Shown here: positions 53,613 through 62,766 of the stretch, piece after piece
Numbering within the stretch: position 1 is the first letter of the stretch
How the letters are laid out: each line of letters opens with the position of its first letter
NCBI RefSeq assembly: GCF_000745975.1
Contig: NZ_JQKJ01000002.1
Span: 186,001 to 250,000, forward strand
Reading direction: 5' to 3'
DNA from: Desulfobacter vibrioformis DSM 8776
Lineage (GTDB): Bacteria; Desulfobacterota; Desulfobacteria; Desulfobacterales; Desulfobacteraceae
Length of the DNA stretch: 64,000 nt
Translations under genes and position numbers: made by a program
Notes under the pieces: generated by a model
The model's database searches: none
The model's input: only the letters and a program-made list of their open reading frames with translations
What the model was told of the DNA's origin: nothing

Positions 53613-54246
53613 GGTTTGCCTCCCCTCTGCTGATCAACGTCAGTTCCGCCGGGTCCACAGGTTTGGAAATATAAATCCGGTATTCCTCTTTGTCTCCGTC
53701 CTGCCACTCCTCAATGGTAATGAACAAAGACGAGTGACTATTAACAAATTCGTACATATAAACATGTTCTTCCTTGCCGTTACGCCGGTACACGGCAGCC
53801 CAGTCATCATCATAATCAAAGGTTTCCCCGGCATAGACAATACAGTCCTCATCATCCACAATCTGGTCCAGATCATCTTCATCAATGGGCTGGCCTTCAT
53901 CATCGGTCAGCCGTTTGAATTTGGTCTGGTCCAGGGTGATGCACACCTCCAGTTCATCATCAATTTCCCATTCAAAATGCCCCACCGCACCGGTCTCCAG
54001 GCACAGGCAGGTCAGTTCGGTGACAAAGTAGTCTTTCAGCTTTGAATAGTCCTCACTGGCCTCCTGATAGGTATTGATCTCCTGGATGACATAAGTGCTG
54101 TCAAAACAGGTAAAACTGTCTCCAATACCTGCATCCATGATGGTCAGGCGGGTCTGTTCTTCCTGGGACAGCATCTTGTCCGGGGCCAGGGTGCGGATCA
54201 GGGAAAACCGCTGGTCAAAGGATTTTTGTTCGGAAACGGAAATCAT
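53587..54246 (-). CDS. DUF4178-type protein
   Basis: A 219-residue acidic soluble protein. The sequence MDAGIGDSFTCFDSTYVIQE and the later GHFEWEIDDELEVCITL match the style of DUF4178 domains, beta-rich modules of unknown function found with DUF350 and spermidine-synthase-like genes. The Asp/Glu-rich middle (DDEGQPIDEDDLDQIVDDED) may bind a cation. It is placed between TelA (3-bp gap) and the lipoprotein gene (26-bp overlap). Confidence 0.75.
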   Translation of the reverse strand: MISVSEQKSFDQRFSLIRTLAPDKMLSQEEQTRLTIMDAGIGDSFTCFDSTYVIQEINTYQEASEDYSKLKDYFVTELTCLCLETGAVGHFEWEIDDELEVCITLDQTKFKRLTDDEGQPIDEDDLDQIVDDEDCIVYAGETFDYDDDWAAVYRRNGKEEHVYMYEFVNSHSSLFITIEEWQDGDKEEYRIYISKPVDPAELTLISRGEANHEAPQPLV

Positions 54247-54249
54247 AAA

Positions 54250-55482
54250 TCAGTTCTCCTGACGTCTTGACGTTAATGCATCTGTCCTTGCCCTGAAACG
54301 TTCGTTCATAACGCCCAGGGCATTGGAGCTTTGGGAAGCAATGCTGATGGTCTCCTTTGAAATGGCAGTGTAGGCCTCAAATGCCTGCTCATAGGTATTG
54401 CATGCCTCTTCCAGGGCTTGGATGTTCACGGTCATGCTCTGGCTCATTTTTGCGCCTTTGACCGCGGCATCGCCAATGATCTTTGCCGTATCTGTCATGG
54501 TCTCAGCCGCTGCCTGCTGGACCATGTCCAGTTGTTGCAACGTCTCCATCTGCTGTTCCGCCGCCACCCGGACGGCCAGGGCATTTTTCACGGCCGTGGC
54601 CAGGATCATGTCCGTACGCTGGACCAGGCGCTGGACCAGGTGGGAATTCCGGACCATCATTTCACCGCCGAACCGGGTCTGAAGATTAGAATTGTCAATG
54701 GTCTGCAGGTCAACAACAGCCGTGGCCAGATCCGACGTCAGGGTGGTCAGGGCTTCTTTGGCCCGGGGATCCTCCACCGTGTCAAGGTAGGCGGTAAGTT
54801 TTTCCCAGATCAGCTGGCCCAGGTAAATCTGTTCCTGAAGGGCCGGTTGGATCTCTTTTAAGGCATCACAGATCTGGGACAGTTCCGCCGCGTCAAAGGC
54901 CACCTGGTCCGCCTCGCTGCGCAGGTGGTCCCGGATCCCGTCAATGGTGGAATTCACGGTTTCCCTGCGTTCGGCAATAATGCGCAAAATCTCGTCTCCT
55001 TTGGGCAGACGGTTTACGGTGCGGGTGAAAAGTCCCATCACCTTTTTAGGCAGGGGCATTTGCGTTTTTGCCACCATGGTGGGGTTGACCTTGTCCAGCT
55101 CGGTTTTTACGGCCAGGATATTTTTTGCCACAGGGGAGCTATCTGTTAAGGCCACGTTTTTCAGCACCGCACCCATTTTCCGGTCGTAAAGGGATACCTG
55201 GGCCTGGGTTTTTTCCATGATTTCCCGGCCCAGGGAAAATACAAAATTGCCAAGCTGCCAGGCGGACGGGTCTGTTTTGACCTTCTCCACAAAGGCCTGG
55301 GCCTGCTCTTCAAGCGCCTTGATATCCTCAACAGCAAGGTGCCCGGGCTGGACCGGCACCAGCTGGGTGGGGGGCTGAACAGGGGTAAGCGCCCCCTGCC
55401 CCGATGCTTGTGTAACGTCTGCTAATACAGGGGCTTTGGCCTGACCGGACACACTGGCAAGTTCCTGAGCCAAACTGGACAT
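54250..55482 (-). CDS. TelA/KlaA-family toxic-anion-resistance-like protein
   Basis: A 410-residue cytoplasmic, mainly helical protein of the TelA family, named for plasmid tellurite resistance; chromosomal members take part in envelope stress responses and their exact role is unsettled. Typical segments are LFTRTVNRLPKGDEILRIIA (~residue 150), GEMMVRNSHLVQRLVQRTDMI (~270) and AFEAYTAISKETISIASQSS near the C terminus. The first ~60 residues are low-complexity (Pro/Gln-rich). It follows the small membrane-anchored gene by 12 bp. Confidence 0.92.
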   Translation of the reverse strand: MSSLAQELASVSGQAKAPVLADVTQASGQGALTPVQPPTQLVPVQPGHLAVEDIKALEEQAQAFVEKVKTDPSAWQLGNFVFSLGREIMEKTQAQVSLYDRKMGAVLKNVALTDSSPVAKNILAVKTELDKVNPTMVAKTQMPLPKKVMGLFTRTVNRLPKGDEILRIIAERRETVNSTIDGIRDHLRSEADQVAFDAAELSQICDALKEIQPALQEQIYLGQLIWEKLTAYLDTVEDPRAKEALTTLTSDLATAVVDLQTIDNSNLQTRFGGEMMVRNSHLVQRLVQRTDMILATAVKNALAVRVAAEQQMETLQQLDMVQQAAAETMTDTAKIIGDAAVKGAKMSQSMTVNIQALEEACNTYEQAFEAYTAISKETISIASQSSNALGVMNERFRARTDALTSRRQEN

Positions 55483-55494
55483 AGGTTTTCTCCT

Positions 55495-56037
55495 TTATGA
55501 AAATTTACCCTCAAGAAAATGGGCCATGGTTTTAAATTCTGCGATTTCGTTATTGTCCACAATCTGACGTGATCTGACGCATACGTCACGAAGGCTTTCA
55601 ATGGTTTTTTCAAAGGCCTGTCTTTGGGTCTGCCTGCTGTCAAAGGAAAGGTCAAGATACTCTTTAACCGCTTTAAACAGGTGGGTGCTCCCGATCTTTT
55701 TCAGTTCATAGGTCAGGGTCTCCCCCGGATAACGGCTGATCATGTCGGGGATAAGGGCTTTAAGATCGTCAATAATGGATTCTATTTTTACAATCAGATC
55801 CATAGAAAAATCACGGTCGGTGCGGATCAACAGATTCAGCTTGATCAGGGTGTCAAGGATCTGTTTGAAATCAGCACCCGGATCTTTTTTTTTATGAACC
55901 GGATCTTTTTTCTGAGGGGCCGGGGGGGACTGCTCCCCGGGGGCGAATGACACCCTATGGGTTTTAAAGCGCCTGATAATCAGGTTGAATACAAATAGCG
56001 CGATAATAAAGAAAGTAGCCATAATTATAACTGTCAT
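55495..56037 (-). CDS. Small membrane-anchored protein upstream of TelA
   Basis: A 180-residue protein with an N-terminal TM helix (residues ~3-22, IIMATFFIIALFVFNLII), a basic/proline-rich linker (~35-50) and a helical C-terminal domain. TelA genes often neighbour XpaC-type membrane-anchored proteins, and this could be a divergent equivalent, but I do not see enough similarity to name it. It is the first gene of the six-gene cluster; the 425 bp upstream holds a dispersed repeat and a folded element and, somewhere, its promoter. Confidence 0.7.
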   Translation of the reverse strand: MTVIIMATFFIIALFVFNLIIRRFKTHRVSFAPGEQSPPAPQKKDPVHKKKDPGADFKQILDTLIKLNLLIRTDRDFSMDLIVKIESIIDDLKALIPDMISRYPGETLTYELKKIGSTHLFKAVKEYLDLSFDSRQTQRQAFEKTIESLRDVCVRSRQIVDNNEIAEFKTMAHFLEGKFS

Positions 56038-56210
56038 GAAGTATTCCCTTCCAAATTAATAATTTTAATGCCTTTTAGGCTTGGATGGTACTATTGTGTT
56101 ATACATTAAATGATACGAAGTTCAAGTCAATCCGTCCTGTTGACCAGGACACTGGCTACCGATTTAAGCCGGGACACTTTTTTTGATTAAAACCCCCATG
56201 TCCTGGCGGA

Positions 56211-56317
56211 CACAACGAAGCATGAAACTAAAGACACCAACAATGCGGGCTAAAATGGGCGCCCTCAGGCGCTTCGCCCTCTTGTTTCCTGTATCTTGTC
56301 TCTATTTTCTTATAAAG
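56211..56317 (-). repeat. Dispersed ~105-bp intergenic repeat, copy 2
   Basis: Inverted relative to 22948-23054. The two align end to end with few gaps. It lies upstream of the TelA cluster and next to the three-stem element. Confidence 0.85.
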
Positions 56318-56332
56318 AAAACTTGCTAGCAC

Positions 56333-56442
56333 TACAGCGACACTTTGTTCTTTTAAAATGGGGCTGTAAATCATCGTATTTTTGCTGATTTACAGCTATA
56401 AATTCCCTCCTGAAAGGGCGGGAATTCTGAAGTGCCGCTGTA
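56333..56442. repeat. Three-stem (cloverleaf-like) intergenic element past brxL
   Basis: Outer arms TACAGCGACACTT (56333-56345) and AAGTGCCGCTGTA (56430-56442) pair with one mismatch. Inside are two further hairpins: GCTGTAAATCA/TGATTTACAGC (56363-56373, 56386-56396) and AATTCCC/GGGAATT extended by CC/GG (56401-56410, 56417-56426). It ends 20 bp from the brxL stop. It could terminate the BREX transcript, or be a mobile structured repeat. Confidence 0.75.
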
Positions 56443-56462
56443 ATGTTATCCGATCGAACAAA

Positions 56463-58526
56463 TCAAAATAAGTTTTCATCGGCCCGAATACATGTCACCT
56501 CGAACGCTTTACAGGGGCGAAACTGCTGCAACCTGTTTGTAAAGATAAAGGTGTCATTCATCTCGTAGTGCTGGAAGATGTCCAGGCCACGATCCAGGGA
56601 GATCTTCCAGCCGTGATCGGTCAAGATGTGGCGGGCATGGATTGTGCCGGTTCCGTCGAATTCCCAAGATAAATTGATACCCACTGAACCGGCCGATTCC
56701 TTCATCTTCTCTAAGTTTTCTTTCTGCTGTTCCCCTTTGAACTCATCTTCTGTTGTCACCAGATTCACGGACACTTCTTCATCCAGAGCCTTGTGCTTGA
56801 CCACAGTCTCAAGAAATTCCATGAAATTGCGCATCTGGTAGAACAGGCGGATGTATGGATCGGTGACCGTTATCTGGGTGGCACCTTTGAGGTAGGGACC
56901 AAACAACGTATCAAAGGAAATGCCTTTCTGGTTCTCCTGGAATGTAAGGTGCTTTTCTTTAAGGGAAGGCCCTGAATCTTTCAGCGGTCCGGATGAAACT
57001 TCAGATGAGCCCGATTTCACATCTTCAAATAGTTCCCCATCTTTACCCTCCGAGATGGTCTTGTGGTAATAGTTGGGGTATTCCTCTTCTTCGAGAGTGA
57101 AGACAGGCGTGGTCTTTCCATCTGCACACAAATAAGAAAAATTAACATTGCCGTAAGTGGAATCAATCCGCATCAGTTGATCTTTGACACGCTTGCGGCC
57201 CTCAATTGCCAACCGCAATAGGTCCTCGACCTCTTCTTTAGTTGCGCCCCCATCCGGAAAAAGAACCTTCATCAGGCCGGAGAAGGTTTTGTTGATCCCA
57301 TCACGATCCCTCGTTGAAATGCCGGAAGATAGAGTGAAATGATCCTTGTAGCGGTCCGAATAATCATAGTTACGCAAAGAACGCAGGATTTCGGCCAGAT
57401 AGTCCACCACAAATCCGTAGCCGTTAGAGAACATTTCTCCCCGGATGATATCCACCTCCCAGCCAGGGATATAAAAATGGATGCGGTCCAGAAATGCGGA
57501 GTCGTAGAACTTGTCAGGCAACTCGGAAAACAGGTCTGAGTGCTTGAGCATGTAAGGCAAGGTATGCTGGGTATTGCCTACGAATACGACAGATGCCTCA
57601 GCCCCCAATGTCTCGACTCCGCGTGAAAATGATTTATTGGCCATGTAGTTTTTCATGATATCGACCAGTGCCTTGTCCACGCGCTTTTGTTTTCCTGCAA
57701 ACTCATCAAAGGCGACACAGTCCCAGTAGCCGACCAGGCCGATTTTTCCGGTAGAGTTGTTCACAAACAATTTGGGAACCGTGACTTCTCCACCGGAGAT
57801 CAGGATGCCGTGGGGCGAGAACTCTGAGTAGATGTGAGATTTGCCGGTTCCCTTGGGGCCAAGTTCGATCAAGTTAAAATTGCGCTCACAAAAGGGAATC
57901 AGGCGGATCAACTGGGTCAGCTTGCTGCGCTTGCCGAACATTTCCGGGTTAAAACCAATACTTTGAATCAGCAGATCAATCCACTTGTCTGTGGTGAATT
58001 GCCTGCGGGCTTCAACATAACCATCAAAGTCGAAGTGGGAGAGCTGAATGGGCTTGAGAGACGACAAAATCCAGGGGCTGGCGTTCTTGTCCTCTGTAAA
58101 TTCGTATTCGACATCAGCAATGCACCACACGCCGCTGACCAAAAGCTTGGGGTGGGCCTTGACCGTCCCCGAGTCCACCAGCACCTTTTTGATGCCGAGA
58201 TTGGAGAATTCCGCCTCGTAAACGTCGGCCTTGTCGTTCAGGGACACGCTGATTTTGTCGATAACTTTATACCGCCCCTTTTCCTTGATATTAGAACGGA
58301 CTAGCCCTGCCTCGTTACGATGCACATAATGCTTGCGCAAAATTTCTTTGACGGTCTCGATGCCGGTCTGGATGGTCGGTTCATCGTTGGTAGCGCAATA
58401 CTGTCCCAAGAGGTATTCCAGCACGTAGGAGGGAACGATGGCATTTCCCTTGACCGTCTTGACAAGGTCCTTGCGGACAACGAGTCCTGGAAAATGTGTA
58501 TTGATTTTCTGATCAAGGTCATTCAT
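56463..58526 (-). CDS. brxL: BREX system AAA+ protein BrxL, variant C terminus
   Basis: A 687-residue BREX component. Residues ~10-130 are the N-terminal BrxL domain; the AAA+ ATPase has Walker A GPKGTGKSH (~224-232) and Walker B CVAFDEF (~268-274), with an arginine-rich FLDRIHFYIPGWE region. In well-studied type 1 BrxL a Lon-like protease domain follows; here residues ~525-687 instead carry TVTDPYIRLFYQMRNFMEF and GWKISLDRGLDIFQ, which resemble the phospholipase-D-like C-terminal domain of MIT-domain proteins. BrxL forms ring-shaped DNA-bound assemblies in phage defence. It is the last gene of the operon, 14 bp after pglZ. Confidence 0.9.
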   Translation of the reverse strand: MNDLDQKINTHFPGLVVRKDLVKTVKGNAIVPSYVLEYLLGQYCATNDEPTIQTGIETVKEILRKHYVHRNEAGLVRSNIKEKGRYKVIDKISVSLNDKADVYEAEFSNLGIKKVLVDSGTVKAHPKLLVSGVWCIADVEYEFTEDKNASPWILSSLKPIQLSHFDFDGYVEARRQFTTDKWIDLLIQSIGFNPEMFGKRSKLTQLIRLIPFCERNFNLIELGPKGTGKSHIYSEFSPHGILISGGEVTVPKLFVNNSTGKIGLVGYWDCVAFDEFAGKQKRVDKALVDIMKNYMANKSFSRGVETLGAEASVVFVGNTQHTLPYMLKHSDLFSELPDKFYDSAFLDRIHFYIPGWEVDIIRGEMFSNGYGFVVDYLAEILRSLRNYDYSDRYKDHFTLSSGISTRDRDGINKTFSGLMKVLFPDGGATKEEVEDLLRLAIEGRKRVKDQLMRIDSTYGNVNFSYLCADGKTTPVFTLEEEEYPNYYHKTISEGKDGELFEDVKSGSSEVSSGPLKDSGPSLKEKHLTFQENQKGISFDTLFGPYLKGATQITVTDPYIRLFYQMRNFMEFLETVVKHKALDEEVSVNLVTTEDEFKGEQQKENLEKMKESAGSVGINLSWEFDGTGTIHARHILTDHGWKISLDRGLDIFQHYEMNDTFIFTNRLQQFRPCKAFEVTCIRADENLF

Positions 58527-58540
58527 CGGCCACGTATCCT

Positions 58541-61039
58541 TTAAAAATCAAAGTCGCTGGTAAATGATCGCCGCATCAAATACCGCAGCGACTTATATTC
58601 CTTGTAATGTGAGGTCCCGGCATGCTTTTCCTCAAGCTTGAGAATAACCTCCTGGCCATTGGCTTCATCCGCCTTTCGGGTCAGCACAAAGCGAATCTGA
58701 ATCTCCCGTTCCCGGGGATTGTCCAGATCCAGATCAAAGGTCAGATCATGGCTGTCGGAGATCAGATCACCGGCCTCCGTGTAGATACCGGCCCTCAGCA
58801 CTCTTGGCTGGATTTTGTCTGTTACCGGGCCTGCCTGGTACATGGTCACTGCCAATTGCCCGGAGGTGATCACTGAACCGGGTCCCCGCAGGATGTCCAC
58901 CTCAACACAAGTAATATCACTCTGCCGCTTCTTATTGATTTTGAGTATCGGGATCACCACCTCCTGCAAGCAGGCACCCCCATGCACAAAGCGGGAACCT
59001 GAGCCCTTCAGGCGCAATCGATTGATCGACCTGGGTATCTGGACCTCCACATCACCGGCCAGCCCAAGCTGATCCGGGGTAAACTTATGCAGGCCGGAGA
59101 CTTCGGCAAGTCCTTTGCCAAGCACAAAGCGCCGGTCCCGGAACAGAATCTGATCTCCCCCGACATCGACGCCTGAAAAATCACTATCGTCAATGGCGCG
59201 ATTCTGGTAGATAAAGCCGTGATCGGCAGTCACTATGAAGTTATACAAATTGGCATTGTTCAATTTTTTGACCAGACGAATCAGTTCATGCAATGTCTCT
59301 TCCACAGCCTCGAAAACCCGTTCCTCCGATTCCCGCTTGTCCCCGGTGTCGTCTATGCGGTTGTGGTAGACGTAAAGCACGTCATGGTCACGCACCAAGG
59401 CCCGGCAGTTATCTCCTTTCATCTCCATCAGCGCGTTAGCCTTGCAGGCAGTGGCCCGAAACTTTGCCGCCTGCCCAAGAATTTTGATGCGGTTGGCCAG
59501 CCCCTGGGAACTTTGCCCATCCACCATTACGGTCCCGGTTTCATTGTCGGAAATGATCAATACCTTACCGGGCAGCAACGCAGCCATGCCAAGCTGGGTG
59601 TAGCTGGGCAGCATGGAAAGCGCCGGTTCCAGTTCCGCGTGGTACCGGTCCTCCTGCCGGATCAGACCCATAAATTCATCAGCGATTTCATAGCGCATGG
59701 CATCGGAGATAATCACGCAAACCTTATTGCCCTTGTGCAGGAATGGCTGTACATACGTGGAGAAAAACTGACTTTGTTTGCGCACCGGAAAGGCTTCCCA
59801 CTTGGTTGCCGCATCCACGAAGATCTGGAAGCGGTCCCCCAGTTTCAGCAGAAAATTGTTGGTGTAGAGGTTTTCGATCTGTTCGGTCAGCGTTCCCATC
59901 AAAGATGCCTGTCCCGACATGCGGACATGGAAACAGAACTTGCGATAAAGCTGATCCAGCTGATACCAGAATCGGCTGTAACGCTGTACGCCCTCGGCAA
60001 GACTGTCCATGGTAAGCCTGGCCTCGCCCAGGGTCTGGATAAACCGGGCAGCATGATCAACAGCCTCATACAGGTGCCGGTATTCACGATACCAGTGGCC
60101 CTGCCGCCGCCGGCGGACCCAGCTTGAGACATCTGAACTTCCAACCGTGCGTGATGCCACAGCCTTCACCAGATCACTGATGATCTTTTGGTCAATCAGA
60201 CAAAAATAGTCCAGTTCGATCAGTTGCCGGAAATCCCTTTTGGCCAGATCCTGCTCAATCCCCAGGACTTCGGCACACTCTTTTGAAAGGGTCTCAAAAC
60301 TGCCTTCAAACTGCCGGCTGTCCTTCCAGCGCTTGAGAAACACCAACGCATCACCGGTCAACTTGACCTGGCCGTCAGTGCCTAATGCGTAGCAGGATTT
60401 GAACAGCTCAATGGCAAAATCACGTACGCCCGGCTTATCGCACCTGTAACCATAACAGCGGACCATTTGCTCCCAGAGAAAGCTGTCCAGGCCGCACCGG
60501 CCGACCAGCTTGATCTTCTCCTCCCGGCCCTCGGCCAGTTCCTGCAGCAGATTCTCCACCACAGCATCCATGCGTGGCTCGGTGACGGTGCATACAGCAA
60601 GCATTTTAAGACGGATCTGTCCGGCAGTGTCATCACGCTTCAAAAGTTTCTTCAAAGCGTCCTTGCGCTTTATGGCCGTGAAAAACTCAGCATGGGTATG
60701 TACCACATCCGTAAATTCCAGGCCAAGGGCAAGTTCGGACAGCCAGATCGCCACCTGATCGGTGCGAAACTCGCCATGGGCCAGTTGCACATCCAGCAGC
60801 CAGTTATCCAGATCAGCCGGCTGGGGCCCTTCACGGTAGAGCAGGAATTTTTGTTCCGGCTGTTCGCGTAAAATCTTGTATTTTAGCCCGTACTCGTTAT
60901 TAGCCAGTTCTATCTTCTCAATGCCGGGCAACGAGAGCGCCTCGAAATCATCACGCAACTCTTTCTTGGCGTCGTACCAGAAAATAATCCGGTGCCGATC
61001 GAAGAGTTTGGTCAGGGCTATGGCGATGCGGTTTCCCAA
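58541..61039 (-). CDS. pglZ: BREX-1 alkaline-phosphatase-fold protein PglZ
   Basis: An 832-residue PglZ, a core BREX protein with an alkaline-phosphatase-superfamily domain whose target in defence is still unclear. The start MGNRIAIALTKLFDRHRIIFWYD and the metal-site stretches VCVIISDAMRYE (~residue 445) and IVTADHGFIYQ (~605) are diagnostic of the type 1 form. Length is as expected. It lies between the DUF262 gene (2-bp gap) and brxL (14-bp gap), so all are cotranscribed. Confidence 0.95.
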   Translation of the reverse strand: MGNRIAIALTKLFDRHRIIFWYDAKKELRDDFEALSLPGIEKIELANNEYGLKYKILREQPEQKFLLYREGPQPADLDNWLLDVQLAHGEFRTDQVAIWLSELALGLEFTDVVHTHAEFFTAIKRKDALKKLLKRDDTAGQIRLKMLAVCTVTEPRMDAVVENLLQELAEGREEKIKLVGRCGLDSFLWEQMVRCYGYRCDKPGVRDFAIELFKSCYALGTDGQVKLTGDALVFLKRWKDSRQFEGSFETLSKECAEVLGIEQDLAKRDFRQLIELDYFCLIDQKIISDLVKAVASRTVGSSDVSSWVRRRRQGHWYREYRHLYEAVDHAARFIQTLGEARLTMDSLAEGVQRYSRFWYQLDQLYRKFCFHVRMSGQASLMGTLTEQIENLYTNNFLLKLGDRFQIFVDAATKWEAFPVRKQSQFFSTYVQPFLHKGNKVCVIISDAMRYEIADEFMGLIRQEDRYHAELEPALSMLPSYTQLGMAALLPGKVLIISDNETGTVMVDGQSSQGLANRIKILGQAAKFRATACKANALMEMKGDNCRALVRDHDVLYVYHNRIDDTGDKRESEERVFEAVEETLHELIRLVKKLNNANLYNFIVTADHGFIYQNRAIDDSDFSGVDVGGDQILFRDRRFVLGKGLAEVSGLHKFTPDQLGLAGDVEVQIPRSINRLRLKGSGSRFVHGGACLQEVVIPILKINKKRQSDITCVEVDILRGPGSVITSGQLAVTMYQAGPVTDKIQPRVLRAGIYTEAGDLISDSHDLTFDLDLDNPREREIQIRFVLTRKADEANGQEVILKLEEKHAGTSHYKEYKSLRYLMRRSFTSDFDF

Positions 61040-61041
61040 GA

Positions 61042-62763
61042 TTATCCTCCGAATTCAACCTTCCAGATACCCGAGGCAACTGCGGCAAGTTGCTTTTGCC
61101 TGGCTTCTATCTTTTGTTCGTCCCAGGCATCATAATGTTCCGCCACGGCTTTGGTGATCTGGAATGAACTGTCCTGGTAAACAGATCGTTTGGCGGTGTA
61201 ATCCGAATTTCCCAGGTCACGGTTTTTCCCGGTCTCAAGGGGGGTCATGTTGCCGATACGATAGATTAATCGTTCCTGTTTTGACTCCTCTATATAGCCC
61301 CAGGCTTCGGAGGGGTGCTCGGGAAGGATATGCTCCAGATTATAGGTTGCGCTCTCAAAATCAAAATCCCGGCCTGATCGCTGACGTTCGATCTCAAAAA
61401 GAATATAACGCACCACCTTTTTATTTCGGCTGTTTGTGGTCCTCAATTCCTTCTCTGCAAAGGCCGCTTTGAACTGATTGTCATCGGGATACACCTCCTG
61501 CAGCGCGGTCATCACATCCAACGGTTTTTCATGCACCTTTCCGGAGACTTTCCAGGCAATGTCATTGTATAACCGTTCCTGTTCATGGGTTTGAAGATTG
61601 CAGATGACATTATACCGGAATGACACGGCGGCAACCGCCTTGATAATTCGTGTGAACGCCGCTCTGTCCGGGTCGAAAAAAAGATCATGGCAGGCCATCA
61701 GCATGGCCAGGGGCTGGCGGACATTGAACATCTGCAACAGTTCAATGGATTTTTTTTCTTCGCCGTTCCAGGATGCATCCTGGGGGTCACGAAGAGCCGC
61801 ATATATGGCAGCTGATTGATCAAGATTGCGGATCAGCTCAAATGCGGCATCCCGGCTGGAGATCCGTTTCCGGATGGTTTTAAACAACTCCGCCTTCCGG
61901 ACAAGTTTGTTGCGGCTATTCCAGAATATTCTCAAAAATTCCGGAAAACTCTCACTGCCCAATAACCCGACGATACGCTCCCATCTCTCTTCCAGGGCCT
62001 TTAATTCGGTTTCATGGGTGTCCCGGGTGCTGATAATCGAAAAAAGATAATTTTTCAACAGATCTGTTGCCGAGAGTCTTACACCCCGGGCATTGAGCGT
62101 TTCAAAAACTTTAAATGCGTTCAACTCATCGGTAACCGTTATGACCGTGAAGAATAACTTATCCACCAGGCTGTCAACAAACGAGGCGATCTCCCGGCCG
62201 CCGGCAGCGGTCATCCCGCAACGGGCCTTAAGCTTATCCTTGAACCAGTTGAATGTTTTGCGCAGCTGATGCTCTGACGCGTTTAATCCCCTTTGGGGCA
62301 GTTTTTCCAAAGGCACGAGATAGGTCTGGTAAAATCGGTTGTTATGGCGATTCAACTCCAGCTTTGACCGGGGCACAAGACTGACAGGATTAATATACCC
62401 GATGTAACTGTTCTGGAGCTGCTCTTTACGTTTGGCATTGTTTTCTGCATCATGGCCTGCTGACACCAGATCCTGAAGATGCCCAAGTCCTGCCAGGATC
62501 AGCACGCTGATCGTGGTAAGCCGCTGCTGGCCGTCAATGATGTCAAACCGCTTGCTGTCAGAGGATTGGAGAACCAGGTATCCCATATAATGAGCCGATT
62601 CGCCGTCGGCCTCAAAAAGACCGAGAATATCCTGCCACAGATCACCCCACTCATCCTCTGTCCAGGAATAATCCCGCTGGAAAGGGGGAACATGGTAGCT
62701 CAAGCCATTGCCCAGCAGCTGCCGGAAGGTTGAATTCTGGGTGTTGAAATTCATGGTGGCCAT
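61042..62763 (-). CDS. DUF262/DUF1524 nuclease of the GmrSD (BrxU-like) type
   Basis: A 573-residue fusion of a GmrS-like DUF262 domain (VPPFQRDYSWTEDEW near residue 25 and the nucleotide-site DGQQR at 77-81) with a GmrD-like DUF1524 HNH domain (NLEHILPEHP and IGNMTPLETGKN, about 475-525). Such proteins are type IV enzymes that cut DNA carrying modified cytosines; BrxU is one encoded within a BREX island. The position between pglX and pglZ, with 2-3 bp gaps, shows it is part of this operon and would cover phages whose modified DNA escapes BREX. Modification specificity is unknown. Confidence 0.92.
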   Translation of the reverse strand: MATMNFNTQNSTFRQLLGNGLSYHVPPFQRDYSWTEDEWGDLWQDILGLFEADGESAHYMGYLVLQSSDSKRFDIIDGQQRLTTISVLILAGLGHLQDLVSAGHDAENNAKRKEQLQNSYIGYINPVSLVPRSKLELNRHNNRFYQTYLVPLEKLPQRGLNASEHQLRKTFNWFKDKLKARCGMTAAGGREIASFVDSLVDKLFFTVITVTDELNAFKVFETLNARGVRLSATDLLKNYLFSIISTRDTHETELKALEERWERIVGLLGSESFPEFLRIFWNSRNKLVRKAELFKTIRKRISSRDAAFELIRNLDQSAAIYAALRDPQDASWNGEEKKSIELLQMFNVRQPLAMLMACHDLFFDPDRAAFTRIIKAVAAVSFRYNVICNLQTHEQERLYNDIAWKVSGKVHEKPLDVMTALQEVYPDDNQFKAAFAEKELRTTNSRNKKVVRYILFEIERQRSGRDFDFESATYNLEHILPEHPSEAWGYIEESKQERLIYRIGNMTPLETGKNRDLGNSDYTAKRSVYQDSSFQITKAVAEHYDAWDEQKIEARQKQLAAVASGIWKVEFGG

Positions 62764-62766
62764 TTT

